Shown: positions 26,200 to 35,639, counted from the first letter of the stretch. The stretch: DNA of 64,000 nt from JABDQA01 sp963759125 (GCA_963759125.1 CAVWXN010000002.1:62001-126000), one strand, 5' to 3'. The notes: generated from the sequence alone by a model not told the origin. A program made the numbers and translations.

Positions 26200-26227
26200 T
26201 TGAAACATTACCAGCAGATGATATAAT
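26200..26227 (+). promoter_or_regulatory. Sigma-70-type promoter of the small membrane protein
   Basis: TTGAAA (26200-26205), a 16-base spacer and TATAAT (26222-26227). The predicted start is about 45 bases before the ATG at 26281, which has a GGAGGG ribosome site. Confidence 0.65.
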
Positions 26228-26280
26228 CCTGTGACTGAACGATACATATCAACCCAATATATCCGGAGGGTATACGTCTA

Positions 26281-26613
26281 ATGAGTGAATTTTTCGGAAA
26301 AATAATGGCTTTCATCGAATCGACCAAGCTGGTCGATCAGATAGCGGAAGTAGACTATGTCGGTTTGTTCACCAACCCCTGGTTTCTGGTGCCCTTTATT
26401 GCACTGGTGATCTATCTGCTCTGGAAACAGCGCTGGCGGGATATGGTCTTTATAGCAATATTTATTGGCGTCTGGTGGGCTTCCGGCACTGATTACATGC
26501 AGACTCTGGTGGTAGGTGAAAAGCTCCAGGTGAACAAGGTACTGCCCGTCCTGTTCGGTGGAGCGGCCATCCTGGGGGTCGTAATCTACCTGCTGTTTGG
26601 ACGATCCGATTGA
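26281..26613 (+). CDS. Small membrane protein, function unknown
   Basis: A 110-residue protein with three hydrophobic segments (about residues 35-49, 54-69 and 86-107), no signal peptide cleavage site, and short charged loops. I do not recognise a family. It has its own strong promoter and ribosome site and is followed after 85 bases by the CNB-DUF4388 gene on the same strand, so a shared membrane-signalling role is possible but unproven. Confidence 0.65.
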   Translation: MSEFFGKIMAFIESTKLVDQIAEVDYVGLFTNPWFLVPFIALVIYLLWKQRWRDMVFIAIFIGVWWASGTDYMQTLVVGEKLQVNKVLPVLFGGAAILGVVIYLLFGRSD

Positions 26614-26698
26614 GACCGGGGAGTGGGCACCTGATTCGGTCTTATTTCTCAGGCTAACATTATAAGTCCAGCTTGTTTTACGAAGATATAGAGAGAGA

Positions 26699-27778
26699 AT
26701 GATTTCGCATTTCAAAAACTCAATTTTTATTATAAACGACGAACACAACTGTCCTTTCTACAACGCCAAGGAAGAGTTTGAGGTCAGCGAAAATGCCCTG
26801 AAAATACCAACCGGCAAGCCGGTCTGCCTCATTCTGGCCCAGGATATTGTGGCCCTGACCTCAGAACAGGCAATTCTGGAGAGGCAGGAGCAGGGTATTG
26901 GTGAACAGACTGAGTTCAAGTGCGGCGGCTGCGGCGGTGTAATAAAATTCGAGTACAAGAAGGCAAAAAACTGGTCAACCTTGCAGATGAAACTGCTTGT
27001 TGCCGCTGAGCGCAAGGAAAAACTCAAGGAGGTTATCAGGTATGTTGATGACCTGAGAGCGATTGACCTGTTCAGTTCATTATCTGACGACGACCTTCTC
27101 GATTTGGGTACCCTGCTGGAGTTCGAGTACTATGATTGGGGCTATTTTGTCTCCCAAAAAGGGCAGGCTGGCTCCAAGCTCTATATCATCATATCAGGCC
27201 AGGTTGAGGTACTTGATGATGAAGGGGTGATTCTCGCTGAGATGGGAGCGGGCGAGGTTTTTGGTGAGTTGAGTATGATCTCTGGAGAAACCATGACCAC
27301 TACCATTCAGGCCGCTGAACCCTGCGTAATAGCGACCCTGAATAACAAGAATTTCAGACATGTGCTGGTCCGTTTCCCATCGCTGCAGATCTTTCTCTAT
27401 AAACTGTTTGTCGAGCGTATAACTGAGCTGAACGCCAAGAGGGCGGAAGAACTCAATACCGGAATGGTCGGTCAGCTATCCGACATTTCTCCGGTTGAAA
27501 TATCGCAGATGATAAACAGCAACCAGAAAACTGGTTATCTTGAAATTGAATCGGAGTTCCTCAACGGCAAGATCCTGTTTAACGGCGGCGATGTCGTCAA
27601 AGTTGATCTCGGGTTCAAAAAGGGAATCACAGGGTTCTATGATTTTATTGCCATGAATGAGGGGCGTTTCAAGTTCACTCAGGGGTTGTCCGCATCCGAG
27701 AGAAAGCTGAAACCGATCGGTGGGTTCATGGGTATGCTGATGGAAGGTATGAAACGGCTGGATGATCTGAGAAGATAA
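26699..27778 (+). CDS. Cyclic nucleotide-binding-fold protein with DUF4388 (PATAN-like) domain
   Basis: A 359-residue cytoplasmic protein with three parts. Residues 1-100 hold a short module with a zinc-ribbon-like FKCGGCGGVIKFEY. Residues of about 110-225 form a cNMP-binding fold (GSKLYIIISGQVEVLD, GEVFGELSMISGE). Residues of about 255-350 match DUF4388 (ISQMINSNQKTGYLEI, GKILFNGGDVV). In the CNB phosphate cassette the usual arginine is replaced (GETMTTTIQA), so binding of cAMP or cGMP is doubtful. There is no DNA-binding domain. DUF4388 proteins are frequent in Deltaproteobacteria, often near gliding or signalling genes. Confidence 0.8.
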   Translation: MISHFKNSIFIINDEHNCPFYNAKEEFEVSENALKIPTGKPVCLILAQDIVALTSEQAILERQEQGIGEQTEFKCGGCGGVIKFEYKKAKNWSTLQMKLLVAAERKEKLKEVIRYVDDLRAIDLFSSLSDDDLLDLGTLLEFEYYDWGYFVSQKGQAGSKLYIIISGQVEVLDDEGVILAEMGAGEVFGELSMISGETMTTTIQAAEPCVIATLNNKNFRHVLVRFPSLQIFLYKLFVERITELNAKRAEELNTGMVGQLSDISPVEISQMINSNQKTGYLEIESEFLNGKILFNGGDVVKVDLGFKKGITGFYDFIAMNEGRFKFTQGLSASERKLKPIGGFMGMLMEGMKRLDDLRR

Positions 27779-27866
27779 CCACCGCCCTGAATGGCGCCTC
27801 TAAACACGGTCTATCCAGGTCTGTAGTGAATTTGTTTGCCACCTTCTACCAGATCGAGTCTCGCCG

Positions 27867-28583
27867 ATGAATCGCCTGAAATTGAAGAAACATATCATCG
27901 GCCTGCTGCTCTCAAAAGATCTCCATACAATCTTCAGCGAATTCTCCTCACTACCTCAAAAGAATCTGCTCAGTGCGCTTTTTTCCTGTCTTTGTCATCC
28001 CCAGGAAACGGTCCGTTGGCATGCCGTAAGTAGTTTTGGCTTTGTGGTGCCGACCATCGCCGCAGATGACATGGAAGAGGCCCGCACCATCATGCGGCGC
28101 TTTCTGTGGATGCTCAACGATGAATCCGGCGGCATAGGGTGGGGTGTTCCAGAAGCCATGGCGGAGGTTATGTACCAATGTCGCCCGCTGTCCAGGGAAT
28201 ATCTGCATATGCTTGTCTCCTATACCCTGGATGACGGACCGGCCCTGTTCCAGGACGGCAATTTCCTTGAACTGGACCTGCTGCAGGAAGGGGTTTTGTG
28301 GGGCTTATGCCGTGTTTCCCCGCTCTATAAAGACGAGCTTCTCAAATTTGGTCTGGCTGAAAATATTGACGTCTATTTTCGTTCTGAAAAAAGCAGTGTC
28401 AAAGGGTTTGTATGCAAATTGGCAGGACTTCTAAGCCTGGATAAACATCGATCCACCATTGCTGCAGCTCTTGACGATCGGAGGCCGGTGCGACTCTACC
28501 ATGAGGGCCACTTCTTTGAGAGTACCGTAGCCGGACTGGCAGAAGCTGCCCTGAAAAGCATTTCATACATTGAAACGAAATAA
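27867..28583 (+). CDS. HEAT-like repeat protein, DVU0298-like family
   Basis: A 238-residue helical protein whose central block (ETVRWHAVSSFG, RRFLWMLNDESGGIGWGVPEAM) matches a family I recall as widespread in sulfate reducers and named after DVU0298. HEAT-type helix pairs are visible, and the conserved WMLNDESGGIGWG loop probably forms a binding surface. Function is unknown. ATG 27867 is 88 bases after the CNB gene. Its stop is only two bases from the convergent SDR stop. Confidence 0.75.
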   Translation: MNRLKLKKHIIGLLLSKDLHTIFSEFSSLPQKNLLSALFSCLCHPQETVRWHAVSSFGFVVPTIAADDMEEARTIMRRFLWMLNDESGGIGWGVPEAMAEVMYQCRPLSREYLHMLVSYTLDDGPALFQDGNFLELDLLQEGVLWGLCRVSPLYKDELLKFGLAENIDVYFRSEKSSVKGFVCKLAGLLSLDKHRSTIAAALDDRRPVRLYHEGHFFESTVAGLAEAALKSISYIETK

Positions 28584-28585
28584 GT

Positions 28586-29440
28586 TCAGCTGCTTCCCTC
28601 CAGAATGCCATCGGGCAGGTCGCCGACGCTGCTCCCACCAGACAGATAGCCGCCGTCAAAAGGCACTACCGCACCGGTGAGGTAACGGGCCTTGACTGCC
28701 AGGAAATAGATGAACTCTGCCACCTCTTCAGGCTCTCCGGTTCTGGCAGCCAGGATATGTCCGATGAGATCCTGGCGCTGCTTTTCAGCGAGCAGCGCCC
28801 AGCCCCTGGTACCTGCACCGTGCCTGCCGTCGATGAGGCCGAGCATGACCTCGTTGACGCGGACAGCGGGGGCCAGTTCTTTTGCCCACTGTTTGGTAAA
28901 CGAGATTATTCCACGATTGGCTGCGCTGTAACCGTCGTTGAATAATAGAGAAGCAGGTCCCGCTCGGCCGACTCTTGCGGCGATGGAGGAAATATTGATT
29001 ATTGCCCCATCCTGACAGTAACGGAGAAGATCGAGGCTGTGCTGATAGAGGTTCCATTTGGCCTTGAGGGTTGTGTCGAACTCAAGCTGCCATTGATCCC
29101 GGTTAACTTCGAGATCGTATGAACCGTGGACCACAGGCATGCCGCCCCGTTCGATGTTGTTGATCAAGTAGTGCAGCACCCCATATCGGCTTTTGACATC
29201 AGCCAGCAGTTGCCTTGCCTCCTCAGCGCTGGTCAAATCGCAGGGCGGACAGAAAAAATCGTAGCCGGCAGCACTGAATTCACGCTCCATCTCCTGGTTT
29301 GATTCAGGCCAGTCATCGAAAACTGGCAGCACCAGTGAGGCACCGTGGCTGGCGAAGCGGTGGGCAATGGCTCTACCGACAGGCCGGCAGGCGCCTGGAA
29401 CTAGAGCGACCCGACCGAGGAGTTCCTCTGTTTTTTTCAT
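28586..29440 (-). CDS. SDR-family oxidoreductase-like protein lacking the catalytic lysine
   Basis: A 284-residue short-chain dehydrogenase fold resembling FabG-type enzymes: altered cofactor loop GACRPVGRAIA, LINNIERGG, INISSIAARVG, then YSAANRGII and the C-terminal LTGAVVPFDGGY. In the YxxxK catalytic motif the lysine is asparagine (YSAAN), and the glycine-rich loop lacks the usual TGxxxGxG form. It may be an atypical oxidoreductase or a non-enzymatic member. It lies 11 bases downstream of a methyltransferase gene on the same strand, so they probably form an operon. Confidence 0.8.
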   Translation of the reverse strand: MKKTEELLGRVALVPGACRPVGRAIAHRFASHGASLVLPVFDDWPESNQEMEREFSAAGYDFFCPPCDLTSAEEARQLLADVKSRYGVLHYLINNIERGGMPVVHGSYDLEVNRDQWQLEFDTTLKAKWNLYQHSLDLLRYCQDGAIINISSIAARVGRAGPASLLFNDGYSAANRGIISFTKQWAKELAPAVRVNEVMLGLIDGRHGAGTRGWALLAEKQRQDLIGHILAARTGEPEEVAEFIYFLAVKARYLTGAVVPFDGGYLSGGSSVGDLPDGILEGSS

Positions 29441-29451
29441 GATTATTTCCG

Positions 29452-30144
29452 CTAATCAGGGATTGGTGTTGGAAAGGTTCTGTTCAGCAAGGCCAGGTGT
29501 TTATGATAGGTTTGGATATCATCGTCGATCGATACGGCACAACAGTATACCGATCCACCGAATCGACGGGAGATGACCTTGACAGTCTGACGACGCTGCT
29601 GAAGAAACCCCTCGATGCCCCCCTCGCGCATCCAGCTCAGATAGTTCAGATAGTGGGATCTCCCGGCCATTCGTTCGACTAAAGGAATGAGTATATCACC
29701 GAGAAGAAATCCCTTTACTCCTAAGGAGCTTCGGCTGAAATCGGTAATAATAATGGAGCCACCCTGTTTAACGACTTTTCTGGCATTGATAAAGATCAGG
29801 TCGCGCAGCGTCTGGTGTTTTTCATGCAGCGCAAATGAAACGATGGCGCAGTCGAAATATCCGGATGGGAAATCGAGTTGTTCGGCATCAATCAGGTGCA
29901 GGGCAACATCTTCGGAACAATTTCTCCGCGCTCTGGCCAGCATTGCCACCGAGTGGTCGATGCCCACGAGTTCTTTTTCCCCGCTCTCAAGAAGCTGAAG
30001 CTGATCACCTGTCCCGCAGCAGATGTCGATTATCCGGCGATACCCGCGGTGCTGAATGAAGGTCCTGATGTCGGTCCTCAGAGGTTTGAGAAGCGGCGTA
30101 AGGAAACGATCATAGAGCGTTGCCGATGAGTTGTATTTGTCCAT
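29452..30144 (-). CDS. Class I SAM-dependent methyltransferase
   Basis: About 230 residues with a Rossmann methyltransferase core: motif I IDICCGTGDQL, GIDHSVAML, DAEQLDFPSGYFD and FALHEKHQTLRD. The layout is close to UbiE/MenG-type and other small-molecule methyltransferases. The start is uncertain: ATG 30144 gives the normal KYNSSATLYDRFL opening, while ATG 30189 and a further upstream codon extend the protein to 252 residues without a clear ribosome site. A role in demethylmenaquinone methylation is conceivable, given the futalosine genes nearby, but is not shown. Confidence 0.78.
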   Translation of the reverse strand: MDKYNSSATLYDRFLTPLLKPLRTDIRTFIQHRGYRRIIDICCGTGDQLQLLESGEKELVGIDHSVAMLARARRNCSEDVALHLIDAEQLDFPSGYFDCAIVSFALHEKHQTLRDLIFINARKVVKQGGSIIITDFSRSSLGVKGFLLGDILIPLVERMAGRSHYLNYLSWMREGGIEGFLQQRRQTVKVISRRFGGSVYCCAVSIDDDIQTYHKHLALLNRTFPTPIPD

Positions 30145-30319
30145 TGTAAGTATTGCGGATCTGCCGAGGAGTCTTTGATGCCGATTCATAAAGGCCCAAT
30201 TAAAATCCAAATCAACCTAAAATACAAACGACATGATTAATTCAGTTTCCTCCTTGTTTTGACAATAGCAGGATATACCATGTGGTCAGGAAACAACAAT
30301 AGAGGCTCACAAGTTAAAA

Positions 30320-33217
30320 ATGAAACACACTCTCATTCGATTTTGTTCTCTCACCCTGATTCTGCTAATTACACCCCTTACGGAGTCTACTGCAGAAGAA
30401 CTCTGGAATTGCCTGGCCACCGAATGGCCGCATGAATCCAGCGAGCTTGAACCCGATCCAAGTATCCATTTCGGCAGGCTGGACAACGGTCTGCGCTTTG
30501 TGCTGAAGAGCAACGCTGAACCAAGAGACAGAGTGGCGGTGTACCTCAATGTTGAGGCAGGTTCGCTTTTCGAGAAAGAAGACGAGCGCGGTCTCGCGCA
30601 TTTCCTGGAGCACATGCTTTTTAACGGAACCACCCACTTTCCGCCCGGGAAACTGATCGATTATTTCAGATCAATCGGTATGAGCTTTGGTGGCGACGTA
30701 AATGGCTACACCACTTACACCGACAGTGTCTACAAATTGATTATACCGACGGGAACTGGTGACAGCCTGGACCAGGCGTTGCTGGTCATGCGTGATTACG
30801 CCGATGGAGCGTTGCTGTTGGAGGAAGAGATAGAACGGGAACGAGGTGTCATTCTTGCTGAGAAAACGGCGAGGGATTCTGCCAGATACCGGAGCGGAAT
30901 CGCCCGGACTTCATTTGTGTTGCGCAACACCCCACTTCCAGAACGGCAGCCGATCGGTGCTCAAGATGTCCTGATGAAAGCTGACAGTGAAGACCTGCGA
31001 GGGTTTTACCAAAGCTGGTATCGACCGGATAACATAATTCTGATTCTCGTCGGTGATTTTGACCTGGAGACGGCCGAAACTCTCATCGGTAAACACTTTG
31101 ATTCCATGCAGAGCCTCGAATCGCCTACCTGCCCTGAATTCGGATCTACCGATCACTCTGGTGTCGAAGCGTTTTATCATTTCGAGCCTGACCTGGGAGT
31201 GACCGAGGTCGCCATCGAGACGGTGCGCACCAAGAGTCCTGAAAACGACTCGCTGCAACTGCAGCAGGAGAATGTGCTCCGATACATGGCTTCATTGATC
31301 ATCAATTATCGTCTGGCCAGGCTGCAGGAATCGGTGGATACACCGTTTACCTCGGCAGGATACTACGACACGGTGATGTTTGATCGATTTCGCATCTCCG
31401 GTATCCGGGCCTCGACGAAAAAGGAGAATTGGCAGCAGAGTCTTGCTCAGATTGAATCAGAGCTTCGCAAGGTACTCAGCTATGGTATTTCTGCGAGTGA
31501 GCTGGAGCGGGTGAAAAAGGATCTGCAGGCCGATCTGGAAAACGGTGTCCTCTCTGCAGATACCAGAAATTCATTACACCTTATCGGTGAGATAGTAGCC
31601 AGCCTCGACGCGCACCGGGTTCTGCAGTCCCCCAGGCAGGAGCTCGAGCTGTTCTCCCCGTTTATCAAAGAGGTCACCATTGCGGATCTTAATCGGGTTG
31701 TCAAAAACAGCTGGGAGGGTGAGATTCGGCTGGTTGAGGTTATCGGCGACGCTGAACTTCCTGATTCAGATGGCGATGCTGGGCTGCTGGCCTATTATCA
31801 TGAATTGAGCACCAGGAATATAGACCCGCCTGATCAATGGTCTGCACCTTCCTTTCCGTATCTCAGTGATGAATATCAGCCAGCTCCACCTGTTGAGAAG
31901 AGGAGCTATGATGATATCGGGGTCCAGAGGGTCGATTTTGCCAACGGGCTGGTGTTGAATTTGAAAAATACCGATTTCAAGAAGAACCAGATGAGCGCCG
32001 CCCTGCATTTCGGAGACGGCCGTCGATCACTGCCCAAAGAAGGGCTGGATCTGCTGGCTTCGTCGGTTATAAATGGCTCGGGTACGGCTAGCATGACCGC
32101 CAGTCAGCTTAAGGAGGCGTTGTCAGGAAGCTCAGTACGGTATAGCTTTCGAGTAGCTGATGAGGCATTCGTGCTGAGCGGGCAGACGGTATCTGCAGAG
32201 CTTGAATTATTGTTTCAGGTGTTGCAGACAATACTCAACGATCCTGGATTCAGGGACTCGGTCTACGAGATCTCGATGAAGAATTTCGAGTCTATGTACC
32301 GCAGATTGGATGCCGATATCCAAGGAGCGGCACGCTTGTATCTCGACAATTTTTTCAGCGGCGGCGCTTCCGGAGCCGGGCTTCCTTCATGGGACCGGTT
32401 TACCACTTTGCAACTGAACGATGTAGTCTCCTGGCTCAAACCATATTTCCAGAAGGCACCGCTGGAGCTGAACGTGGTGGGAGATTTTGATCCAGACCGG
32501 GTCGTCGAACTAGCTGCAAAATATTTTGATCCTCCCAAGGAGAGATCGTATGTGGTTCACTCCGCACCCGAGGCTCAATTTCCAGTGGCCCAGCAGAAAG
32601 AAGTGGCCGTCCAGTCAATCATTGACAAAGCTCTCGTGCGCTACGGATGGCTCACCGACGATTATCACGATATCGGACTGACAAGACGGCTGCATGTACT
32701 TGCGGCAACTATCGAAGAGCGGTTGCGGCAGAAAATCCGAGAGGAACTCGGAGCCTCCTATTCACCCTCAGTCTACAGTGTGTCCAGTAAGATTTATCCG
32801 GATTATGGAGCTATTTATGCGGATGTAATCGTAGACGGATCCTCGGTCGATACGGCACTGGCAGCCCTTGAAGAAATAGAATTGTCCTTTGCAGAGAATC
32901 CGGTTGACAACGATGAGTTGGTGAGGGCTCGGGCACCGATTCTCACCTCCCTCAAGGATGGATTGAGAACCAATGGCTACTGGCTTCATTCTGTGCTGTC
33001 GCTGTCATCGCGCAACCAAGAGCAGCTGGTCTGGCCGTTGTCCCTGATTGGAGATTTCGGGGCAATCAGCAGCACCGAAATAAACCAACTGGCTCGCCGC
33101 TATATTCGCCCGGACCGCAGGGCTGTGGGAATAGTCAGGACTGAGCCCGAGAAGGATTTTCGATCAGTTGATCAAAGTGCGGACCGTGCTGGGATTCTTC
33201 CTCACAATGATGGTTGA
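30320..33217 (+). CDS. Secreted M16-family zinc metallopeptidase
   Basis: A 965-residue protein with an N-terminal signal peptide (hydrophobic residues 8-20, STAEE region), hence periplasmic. The inverted zinc motif HFLEH (H94, E97, H98) and downstream ERGVILAEK supply the active site of the first M16 half. The second half (from about residue 520) has the M16 fold with EELGASYSPSVYS but no zinc motif, as in two-domain pitrilysin-like enzymes such as PqqL. The substrate is unknown. Its 3' end overlaps the convergent cobI gene by 54 bases. Confidence 0.88.
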   Translation: MKHTLIRFCSLTLILLITPLTESTAEELWNCLATEWPHESSELEPDPSIHFGRLDNGLRFVLKSNAEPRDRVAVYLNVEAGSLFEKEDERGLAHFLEHMLFNGTTHFPPGKLIDYFRSIGMSFGGDVNGYTTYTDSVYKLIIPTGTGDSLDQALLVMRDYADGALLLEEEIERERGVILAEKTARDSARYRSGIARTSFVLRNTPLPERQPIGAQDVLMKADSEDLRGFYQSWYRPDNIILILVGDFDLETAETLIGKHFDSMQSLESPTCPEFGSTDHSGVEAFYHFEPDLGVTEVAIETVRTKSPENDSLQLQQENVLRYMASLIINYRLARLQESVDTPFTSAGYYDTVMFDRFRISGIRASTKKENWQQSLAQIESELRKVLSYGISASELERVKKDLQADLENGVLSADTRNSLHLIGEIVASLDAHRVLQSPRQELELFSPFIKEVTIADLNRVVKNSWEGEIRLVEVIGDAELPDSDGDAGLLAYYHELSTRNIDPPDQWSAPSFPYLSDEYQPAPPVEKRSYDDIGVQRVDFANGLVLNLKNTDFKKNQMSAALHFGDGRRSLPKEGLDLLASSVINGSGTASMTASQLKEALSGSSVRYSFRVADEAFVLSGQTVSAELELLFQVLQTILNDPGFRDSVYEISMKNFESMYRRLDADIQGAARLYLDNFFSGGASGAGLPSWDRFTTLQLNDVVSWLKPYFQKAPLELNVVGDFDPDRVVELAAKYFDPPKERSYVVHSAPEAQFPVAQQKEVAVQSIIDKALVRYGWLTDDYHDIGLTRRLHVLAATIEERLRQKIREELGASYSPSVYSVSSKIYPDYGAIYADVIVDGSSVDTALAALEEIELSFAENPVDNDELVRARAPILTSLKDGLRTNGYWLHSVLSLSSRNQEQLVWPLSLIGDFGAISSTEINQLARRYIRPDRRAVGIVRTEPEKDFRSVDQSADRAGILPHNDG

Positions 33218-33913
33218 ATAGTAGTGCGGTGGCTCGGTTATTTTGTCGATTTCCGCACAGGTTCTTTCTCCTGAAGTACCAGCTTTTTCGACCAGTACGG
33301 CACGATCGACCAGATCGACGGATTTGAGCAGCTCGACGAGACGATCCATGACTCGGTGAACTTTCATCAATACTATGGTATCGAAACGCTCGAGTACATC
33401 GCGAAGCCGCTCGTCCGAAAAGGTTGCCGGTATCACGGCAACCATCTCGTCACCCAGGCAAATCGGCGATGCCAGGGCAGCCGAGCAACTACTCATGGCG
33501 GCGACGCCGGGTACGAAAATGACTTTGACCTGTTCTCTAATCCCGCAGATTGTTTCATAGAGGTAATAGCCGGTGGAGTATATGGCAGGATCTCCCAAAG
33601 TCGGGAAACAGACGTCCTGACCCTGGTCCAGGTGATGAAGCGCCTGTTCCGCAGCATGCCTCCAGGCAGCGAGGATTTCCGGTGCGGGTTCGTGTCCGGT
33701 GCGGATTTTTTTCATTGGAAAGTGCAGTTCAATTATTGTTTTTCCAGCTATTGAGATCGCTTCGCTGACAATACCAAGGGCCGTCGATGAGCCTGATTTC
33801 GATCCATGCGGGGCGATAATGACCGGGCAGCGTTCTACGATGCCAACAGCTTTGAGGGTCAGAAGCTGAGGATCTCCAGGGCCGGTTCCGATTATGTACA
33901 GGGTTCCACTCAT
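33164..33913 (-). CDS. cobI: Precorrin-2/cobalt-factor II C20-methyltransferase
   Basis: SAM-dependent corrin methyltransferase adding the C20 methyl group. It has the tetrapyrrole methylase signatures YIIGTGPGDPQLLTLKA, LGDPAIYSTGYYLY, and PGVAAMSSCSA. In an anaerobe it is most likely CbiL acting on cobalt-factor II. It is the last gene of a riboswitch-led corrinoid operon after btuF, with its start 21 bases beyond the btuF stop. GTG 33922 is an alternative start. The last 54 bases lie antisense to the M16 peptidase gene. Confidence 0.9.
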   Translation of the reverse strand: MSGTLYIIGTGPGDPQLLTLKAVGIVERCPVIIAPHGSKSGSSTALGIVSEAISIAGKTIIELHFPMKKIRTGHEPAPEILAAWRHAAEQALHHLDQGQDVCFPTLGDPAIYSTGYYLYETICGIREQVKVIFVPGVAAMSSCSAALASPICLGDEMVAVIPATFSDERLRDVLERFDTIVLMKVHRVMDRLVELLKSVDLVDRAVLVEKAGTSGERTCAEIDKITEPPHYYSTIIVRKNPSTVRTLIN

Positions 33914-33934
33914 GACAGTCACTATGGTTGAAGG

Positions 33935-34849
33935 TTAGCCTTGATACAGCAATTGGTGTATCGTTCTGATAGCCTGCAAAAGTCGCGGGGTTGGCCGTGA
34001 CACCAAATATTCGTCAATCAGATAAATCCGGCCGGTGCGGACGGCCTTTATCGCCTTAAAACCGGGTTCATCTATTATTTGTTCAACACTGATCCTATTC
34101 ATTCTCCCGGATTGGGCGAGGTAGACGTCGATTTCCTCCGCTTTTGCCAAAATTCGCTCCTTACTGTAGCCGGCAATGTTAGATCCCCGGCGTGAGACGG
34201 CGTCGCTGGCAACGTTGATTCCCCCGGCGGTGGTTAGACAAAAGATAGAGATCGACTCGGGAGCGAAAGTCCTCATTCGGGAATGGATGGATTCGAAGTA
34301 GACCCGAGGCCGAAGTTCAGCAGGAACACGGGCGACATCTGCTTCGATGCCTTCTATTTCGTGCTTAAAATCTATGATCATTTTTGCAGCCTGTTGCTCG
34401 AAACCGGAGATTTTCCCCAGATTCAGCCAGTAATCATAGAGTTCGTCGATTGTGGTCGGCTGCAGAGAGACGATTCTTATTCCATATTCACGAAGTTTAC
34501 CAATCAGGTTCGGGTTGGAACGAGAAATCATCGGTCGGATCAGAATACAGTCCGGTTCCGCCTCGATGAATTTTTCTACAGAGTCGTGATAGGAAAATTT
34601 CGGTTTGTCCAGAACAGCGGAGGGGAAGGAGTCGGAGGTGGAAATGCCGATCAGTCGGTCCGAGGCCCCGATGGCGGCCAAGTTCTCGGTGTGGGCCGGG
34701 TAAAGTGAAATGATCCGCTGGGCAGGAGCCGCGAAGCTGTGGGAGGTGCCTATACTGTCTGTAATCTGAAAGCCGCTAACGGGTAGCGGAGAAATCAGCA
34801 GCAGCAGCGGGATCAGGTACCGGAGAAGAGGGCTGTCAGCGGTAATCAT
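33935..34849 (-). CDS. btuF: Corrinoid ABC transporter, substrate-binding protein
   Basis: Periplasmic class III binding protein of the BtuF/FecB type. With ATG 34849 it has about 304 residues and an N-terminal hydrophobic signal (LRYLIPLLLLISPLPVSG). Visible are RIISLYPAHTENLAAIGASDRLIGIS, EPDCILIRP, and the C-terminal RTGRIYLIDEYLVSRP. Siderophore-binding proteins share this fold; the corrinoid assignment comes from the riboswitch and cobI in the same transcript. The start overlaps the ATPase gene end. Confidence 0.82.
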   Translation of the reverse strand: MITADSPLLRYLIPLLLLISPLPVSGFQITDSIGTSHSFAAPAQRIISLYPAHTENLAAIGASDRLIGISTSDSFPSAVLDKPKFSYHDSVEKFIEAEPDCILIRPMISRSNPNLIGKLREYGIRIVSLQPTTIDELYDYWLNLGKISGFEQQAAKMIIDFKHEIEGIEADVARVPAELRPRVYFESIHSRMRTFAPESISIFCLTTAGGINVASDAVSRRGSNIAGYSKERILAKAEEIDVYLAQSGRMNRISVEQIIDEPGFKAIKAVRTGRIYLIDEYLVSRPTPRLLQAIRTIHQLLYQG

Positions 34850-34856
34850 CTGTGGC

Positions 34857-35639
34857 TCATTGGTATTTAAAAGAGAGATGAACGGAGCCGTCAGCAACCC
34901 TGATGACTTCTGAGGCTACCTGATAGATGTCGGCGACCAACTCGTCGTTGATAACTTCCGCAGCAATGCCGTGCTGGTGCAGCCGGCCACCGTCCAATAC
35001 CATGACCTGATCGCAGAAACTAAGAGCCATGTTCAGGTCATGGAGGGCGGCGACTACAGTCTTTCCTCTGTCGACCAGCACTTTCATGGTTTGCATGATA
35101 GCAATGGCGTGATTGATATCAAGATTGGCGGTCACCTCATCGAGCAGTATAAAATCGGTATCCTGGACCAGTGCCCGGGCAATCATCACCCGTTGAGTTT
35201 CACCGCCGGATAGTTTTCGGATCGAGCGCTGAGCAAGATGATCAATATCGAGCAGAGCGAGTGATTCTGATACCCTGAGGTGATCGTCTTGAGTCGGGGA
35301 TGAAAACCGTGGGATGTGAGGGTAGCGTCCCATCATCACGGTTTCATAGACGTTGAAATCGAAATTGAAGGCAAATCTCTGGGGCACCACGGTCAACATG
35401 GTGGCCAGCTCGGAACGTTGTAAAGAGTGCAGTGGTTGACCTTGTAAGCGGATAGCGCCAGCGTCCGGCTTGAGGTAGCCGGAAAGCAAATCGATGAGGG
35501 TCGATTTGCCGCTGCCGTTAGGGCCAAGCAGTCCATAAAAACAACCCGAATCAAGCGACAAGGAGATATGTTCCAGACAGGGGGCCGAATTATAGGAGAA
35601 ATCGACATTATCAAGCTCCCAGGCTCTGCAACCTGCCAT
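34857..35639 (-). CDS. btuD: Corrinoid ABC transporter, ATP-binding protein
   Basis: ABC ATPase of 260 residues with Walker A GPNGSGKS (about residues 39-46), the signature LSGGETQRV, Walker B FILLDEVTANLD and the H-loop ALHDLN. It is of the FecE/BtuD family that drives FecCD-type permeases. ATG 35639 overlaps the permease stop (TGATG) and is preferred to the upstream in-frame ATG at 35681. It lies between the permease and the binding protein in a classic importer order. Confidence 0.88.
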   Translation of the reverse strand: MAGCRAWELDNVDFSYNSAPCLEHISLSLDSGCFYGLLGPNGSGKSTLIDLLSGYLKPDAGAIRLQGQPLHSLQRSELATMLTVVPQRFAFNFDFNVYETVMMGRYPHIPRFSSPTQDDHLRVSESLALLDIDHLAQRSIRKLSGGETQRVMIARALVQDTDFILLDEVTANLDINHAIAIMQTMKVLVDRGKTVVAALHDLNMALSFCDQVMVLDGGRLHQHGIAAEVINDELVADIYQVASEVIRVADGSVHLSFKYQ

